Shown: positions 6,930 through 9,624 of the stretch, in pieces | How the letters are laid out: every line of letters begins with the position of its first letter | Position numbering within the stretch: position 1 is the stretch's first letter | Position numbers and translations under genes: made by a program | Assembly: GCA_021811505.1 (NCBI GenBank) | Contig: JAJZOM010000179.1 | Span: 1-9,624, forward strand | Origin: Thermoplasmata archaeon | GTDB taxonomy: Archaea > Thermoplasmatota > Thermoplasmata > Thermoplasmatales > Thermoplasmataceae | Direction: 5' to 3' | Length of the DNA stretch: 9,624 nucleotides | Notes under the pieces: model-generated | What the model saw: the letters and a program-made list of their open reading frames with translations, nothing else | Told to the model about the DNA's origin: nothing | Databases searched by the model: none

Positions 6930-8041
6930 TCGGTTTCCCAGGTCTCAAAGTTGTCATATATTGCGGTGGCGTTGATATAGTCGTTGAGCGGTGTGATATT
7001 ACTCTGATTCATCGTGACGTTATAATAAGACGGCATGGTTATGGTGGAATTTGCAGGATACATCCATTCGTTGGTGGGAATCTCGTTCTGAACATTGTTT
7101 CCCAGAAAGTAATTCACGAATTTCTCCTCGAGTGTCAGATTTCCAGATCCATTAACGATTCCTATACCGTATATGGTTCTCCATCCGTAGTATGTGCCAT
7201 TGTAAACGCTTACAGTCGAACCCGTGTCATTTCCATACCCAAAGTAATCGTTATAGGCCGGATCAGTCAAATAACTGACGAGCAGGGATCGGTTGGAACT
7301 GGATTCAAAATGGCTGAATGCCGAACTCCAGTCTGTATATACGTTCTGGTTGCTGTTCAGTGCGGGCAGAGAGGAGTTCCACCACCTTGTCCAGTTTTCA
7401 TGAAGAACATACTCATAATACGCTATCTCCCACAGAAGAAAACCCTCTCCCGTGTTGCTTGTTGTGGGATTCTCAATGATAAGGTTACTGACATTGCTGC
7501 TGGACAGAAGATCCTGAAAGGTAGGACTGAATTTACCTGTGAATGTCCTGTTGTAATCTATCCCCAGGTATGAATACTCGTAGGGCGTTATATACTGCGA
7601 AGAGTAGCCCATCTCTTTCAGAAGCGTTGAATTTATATAAGAGTCAGCTTCCGGCACATATTTTACCAGAAGACCGTCATTCACCGCCTGAATCCCGTTC
7701 ATGTTGGTCAGCCCGATCACGATATTTGCCTGCGGATTTGACCTTTGAGCCTCAAGGGTCTGAAGTATGCCTGCCTGTGGCTTTTCCACATCTATTGTTA
7801 CTCCGTACTCTTTCTCAAAAGTTCCGAAGACATTCTTGTATGTCTGGTTTGGGTTACTGCCGTATTCCATGAACGAGCCGTATGTATATATCACAATGAC
7901 ATTTCCTGCCGGCTTCCTGGATTCAAGTCCGTAAAATATAGAAAAACCGGCTATGACTACAACAATCGCTATCACAATTCCAATTATCTTCTTCTCAAAA
8001 GGTTTCAACCTTCCGTTTTCTTTCTCTCTTGTAGGATTCAT
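6911..8041 (-). CDS. thiB: Thiamine ABC transporter substrate-binding protein, membrane-anchored
   Basis: The 376-residue protein captures thiamine (or its phosphates) outside the cell and passes it to ThiP. It closely follows E. coli ThiB motifs: VIYTYGSF at 50-57, NPTTSNTGEGFLLW at 191-204, LLVSYLTDPAY at 253-263 and IPTNEWMYPA at 321-330. A basic N-terminus and one helix at about 18-38 give a membrane anchor. There is no Cys lipobox, so it is anchored by the helix rather than by lipid. It carries 16 N-X-S/T sequons (N65, 137, 164, 183, 216, 222, 250, 271, 281, 297, 301, 331, 341, 345, 348, 357). The ATG at 8041 is set by AGGAG six bases upstream. The gene follows a TPP riboswitch. E. coli ThiB is about 327 residues; the extra length is mainly the anchor and loops. 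Confidence 0.93.
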   Translation of the reverse strand: MNPTREKENGRLKPFEKKIIGIVIAIVVVIAGFSIFYGLESRKPAGNVIVIYTYGSFMEYGSNPNQTYKNVFGTFEKEYGVTIDVEKPQAGILQTLEAQRSNPQANIVIGLTNMNGIQAVNDGLLVKYVPEADSYINSTLLKEMGYSSQYITPYEYSYLGIDYNRTFTGKFSPTFQDLLSSSNVSNLIIENPTTSNTGEGFLLWEIAYYEYVLHENWTRWWNSSLPALNSNQNVYTDWSSAFSHFESSSNRSLLVSYLTDPAYNDYFGYGNDTGSTVSVYNGTYYGWRTIYGIGIVNGSGNLTLEEKFVNYFLGNNVQNEIPTNEWMYPANSTITMPSYYNVTMNQSNITPLNDYINATAIYDNFETWETEWLAIK

Positions 8042-8047
8042 ATGATT

Positions 8048-8052
8048 CTCCT
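8048..8052 (-). promoter_or_regulatory. Ribosome-binding site of thiB within a possible occluding hairpin
   Basis: AGGAG on the minus strand lies 6 bases before the thiB ATG. Read 5' to 3', CUCU (8059-8056) can pair with GGAG (8051-8048) over the loop GGUA, a four-pair stem that would cover the site. It is a plausible output element for the upstream riboswitch. Confidence 0.55.
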
Positions 8053-8070
8053 ACCAGAGCAGCGATGGAC

Positions 8071-8168
8071 AAAGCATGCTTTCCTCCGCCGGAATTACCC
8101 GGATCAGGTTCAAGGGTCGGCAGTTTTAACACTGTCCTCTCAGCTTCTACTTTCGCTCCCCTAGCTTT
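8071..8168 (-). promoter_or_regulatory. TPP (thiamine pyrophosphate) riboswitch
   Basis: The minus strand holds the conserved THI-box core: CUGAGA at 8143-8138, then ACCCUUGAACCUGAUCC ending at 8101, then GGGUAAUUCCGGCGGAGG ending at 8083, matching the CUGAUCUGGAUAAUxCCAGCGUAGG consensus. An optional P3a stem is visible (CAGU 8134-8131 with ACUG 8124-8121, loop GUUAAA). GGGG near 8161-8158 can pair with CCC at 8116-8114 as P2, and CCGG/CCGG pairing forms P4. AAAGC at 8168-8164 is complementary to GCUUU at 8075-8071 for closing stem P1. The RNA binds thiamine pyrophosphate and turns the downstream gene off. No oligo-U terminator follows, so control is probably translational, through the ribosome-binding site of thiB. 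The exact 5' edge is uncertain. Confidence 0.93.
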
Positions 8169-8181
8169 TTAATGATTACAA

Positions 8182-8194
8182 AATACTTAATATC
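8182..8194 (-). promoter_or_regulatory. Candidate TATA box of the thiamine operon
   Basis: The minus strand reads GATATTAAGTATT, preceded by the A/G-rich AAAAGG that could serve as a transcription-factor B element. A start about 25 bases downstream would fall near 8163-8167, at the 5' edge of the riboswitch. If the start is at the lower end, the AAAGC strand of P1 would be missing, which is a weak point of this placement. Confidence 0.4.
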
Positions 8195-8243
8195 CTTTTC
8201 CTAGGGATATCCGCTAGTTTTCGCTAAGTGCGTCAGTACAAGG

Positions 8244-8248
8244 AAAAA
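8244..8248 (-). terminator. T5 tract after the APC permease stop (possible terminator)
   Basis: Four bases after the permease stop the minus strand reads CTGGTTTTTCCTTG. A five-T run is a minimal archaeal termination signal. It would separate the permease transcript from the riboswitch-led thiamine operon, but no hairpin accompanies it and the strength is unknown. Confidence 0.25.
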
Positions 8249-8252
8249 CCAG

Positions 8253-9624
8253 TCACGTGAAGATCTTTTTTCTGTATGATGTCCTTCCGAGTATCAGAAT
8301 ATCCAGAAACAGGTTTAATCCAAGCACGATTATGGCGAGCAGCAGTGTGTCAATAAGAAATGATTCATGTGTTAATCCCATTGGTATGGGTATGGGAGAT
8401 CTCAAAACTGCGATTTCAGGATAGGGGAAAAGAAGTGTCATAACTATTCCCCCTGCATCAAGGAGGAGAAGGAAAACGGAGGTCCCTATCTGCCCAAGAT
8501 CAAGCACGTCATAGAACAGATACGTAAGCAGTATAGCAAAAACGCCGAATATCACAACCGGGGCCTCGATCACATAGAGTGCACCGGCACTGACAAACCC
8601 CATACCGGCCACAAGAATGGAAAACTTCTGCCATTTGTCCAGTTCTCTCAGTCTTGTCTTCTTGAGCCAGATTGCAGACAGACTGATCAGTGCAAGGCTT
8701 ATCAGTATCATGAAATCTGTGATGCTTACCAGAAATCCGCTGCTGACTGTGTATAGAACTGCTATGAGCAGAAGAGTTATCACCCATGAGAGGGATGTTA
8801 TTGCCTTTGGAAGGAAACCGTCCTCTCCGAGGGCACCCAGGTGCCTGGAAGCCGAGAAGAATGCCGGCACAAAAGTTGTAACGGATGCGACAAGAAAAAT
8901 GATGGCCATTATTACCTCCCAGTATACACCCGTAAACTCCTTTGCTATGTATATTGCGGGAATCGATTTTGTATCGATGACTGAAAGTGAGGGTTTGACT
9001 GCAAAAACGGCAATCGCAAACAGAATATTCACAAGTGATGAGATTATCACAGTCAGGACAACAGCCGCAGAGATGTACGTCTCCTTTCCGACCTCTTCCT
9101 TACCAAACAACTTCTTTCCGAGTGGGATCCTGGACTTATCAAGACCTTCCCTGTTGAGCGTCAGTATTTCCTGAAAGCCAAAGAATATGATGTACAGATA
9201 ACCCGTGTTGATTATAATGTCCTCTATCCAGTTATATCCGTTCAGGGCAAGCAAGCCTGACATGTTCCAGTGCCCCCTGAAACCCAGATTGAAACTTTCC
9301 ACCACCAGCATCAGCACCATGAATATTACAAGGATAATCTGCACGTTGCCGATCTGTCTGAGGAACCTTTTCTCAAAGAGGGCGTTGATGATGAACCACA
9401 GTACAAAAACAGCTGCGATCACAAATACAATGGTATTAACCTCCAAGGATGATATGCCGTAACCATTGAGCATCCTGGACATCACGCCGAAATCAAACTC
9501 GACAAAAAGAAGTGCTGAATAAGCTGCAAGGGCTGTGTTTGCGATCCATCCCGATATACGGGTGATGAAGTATCTGAGGCTCTTATGACCGGCGGAATGC
9601 CTGACTATTCCTGATCCCCAGATC
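8253..9624 (-). CDS. APC-superfamily amino-acid permease (N-terminus outside window)
   Basis: The frame stays open to the window edge on the minus strand. GTG at 9485 is internal: about 46 more codons upstream read as a normal permease chain (for example IANTALAAYSALLF), so roughly 456 residues are visible. Family marks: FFGFQEILTLNREGLDKSRI, matching the helix 6 and following loop pattern (GFExxxxxxEExxxPxRxxP), and FSASRHLGALGEDGFLPK, matching the loop after helix 8 (ASRxxxAxxxDGxxP). These identify a cation-coupled amino-acid/polyamine permease of the membrane. The glycine-rich substrate motif of helix 1 lies outside the window, so specificity cannot be judged. It ends 92 bases before the riboswitch. 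Transport of a thiamine-related compound is not supported by position alone, because the riboswitch lies downstream of it. Confidence 0.88.
   Translation of the reverse strand, partial: IWGSGIVRHSAGHKSLRYFITRISGWIANTALAAYSALLFVEFDFGVMSRMLNGYGISSLEVNTIVFVIAAVFVLWFIINALFEKRFLRQIGNVQIILVIFMVLMLVVESFNLGFRGHWNMSGLLALNGYNWIEDIIINTGYLYIIFFGFQEILTLNREGLDKSRIPLGKKLFGKEEVGKETYISAAVVLTVIISSLVNILFAIAVFAVKPSLSVIDTKSIPAIYIAKEFTGVYWEVIMAIIFLVASVTTFVPAFFSASRHLGALGEDGFLPKAITSLSWVITLLLIAVLYTVSSGFLVSITDFMILISLALISLSAIWLKKTRLRELDKWQKFSILVAGMGFVSAGALYVIEAPVVIFGVFAILLTYLFYDVLDLGQIGTSVFLLLLDAGGIVMTLLFPYPEIAVLRSPIPIPMGLTHESFLIDTLLLAIIVLGLNLFLDILILGRTSYRKKIFT

Noticed and set aside
6893..7573. Long open frame on the plus strand opposite thiB and the thiP start (226 codons)
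   Set aside because: It is antisense to the clearly conserved ThiB, has no recognisable motif and no ribosome-binding site, and its Cys-rich composition is that of a shadow frame.
4334..8041. Reading the ABC operon as an iron or spermidine/putrescine importer because of the fused permease and TOBE domain
   Set aside because: The binding protein matches ThiB motif by motif and the operon is led by a TPP riboswitch, which outweighs the general architecture.
8617..9174. Open frame on the plus strand opposite the APC permease (185 codons)
   Set aside because: The minus-strand frame has clear APC motifs and continues to the window edge; the plus-strand translation shows no family features.
8253..9485. 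Taking the GTG at 9485 as the start of the APC permease
   Set aside because: The frame continues without a stop to base 9624 and the upstream residues read as permease sequence.
1..9624. CRISPR arrays, tRNA or rRNA genes, insertion sequences
   Set aside because: No spaced direct repeats of array type, no cloverleaf or rRNA signature and no transposase or terminal inverted repeats were seen on reading both strands.

Overview
The window most likely comes from an archaeon of the Thermoplasmata (Thermoplasma/Ferroplasma/Cuniculiplasma-type acidophiles). The signs are AGG- and ATA-rich codon use, TATA-like A/T boxes upstream of genes, Shine-Dalgarno sites matching the archaeal 16S tail (AGGTGAT, GGAGGTGA), a cytochrome bd of divergent type, and a solute-binding protein crowded with N-glycosylation sequons. 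This placement is inferred from sequence character, not from a database match. Coding density is very high and no gene-free stretch exceeds about 210 bases.

Layout. (1) Bases 1-621, plus: the C-terminal part of a YfcE/MJ0936-type metallophosphoesterase, cut by the window edge. It ends in a 14-base tail-to-tail overlap with (2) 608-1183, minus: a ribbon-helix-helix DNA-binding protein with an unrecognised C-terminal domain. (3) A 162-base divergent promoter region holding an imperfect 11-base tandem repeat and TATA candidates for both directions. (4) 1346-4299, plus: a tightly overlapping three-gene operon of a seven-helix membrane protein of unknown function, cytochrome bd subunit I and subunit II. 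(5) 4334-8041, minus: a complete thiamine ABC transporter (ATPase, fused double permease, substrate-binding protein, in reverse order on the plus strand). It is preceded by (6) a TPP riboswitch at about 8071-8168, minus. (7) 8253-9624, minus: an APC-superfamily amino-acid permease whose N-terminus lies outside the window.

How they work together. The bd-type oxidase should pass electrons from membrane quinol to oxygen; the seven-helix protein encoded first in the operon is a candidate accessory or assembly factor, and the divergent ribbon-helix-helix protein is a candidate regulator. The thiamine operon is self-contained: the riboswitch senses thiamine pyrophosphate and probably controls translation of thiB, since a small hairpin can occlude its ribosome-binding site. 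ThiB, ThiP and ThiQ overlap, so the three are probably translated in a coupled way. The most interesting points are the riboswitch-controlled ThiBPQ system with a heavily sequon-rich ThiB and a TOBE-bearing ThiQ, the altered residues in the bd subunit I, and the uncharacterised partner and regulator around the bd operon.
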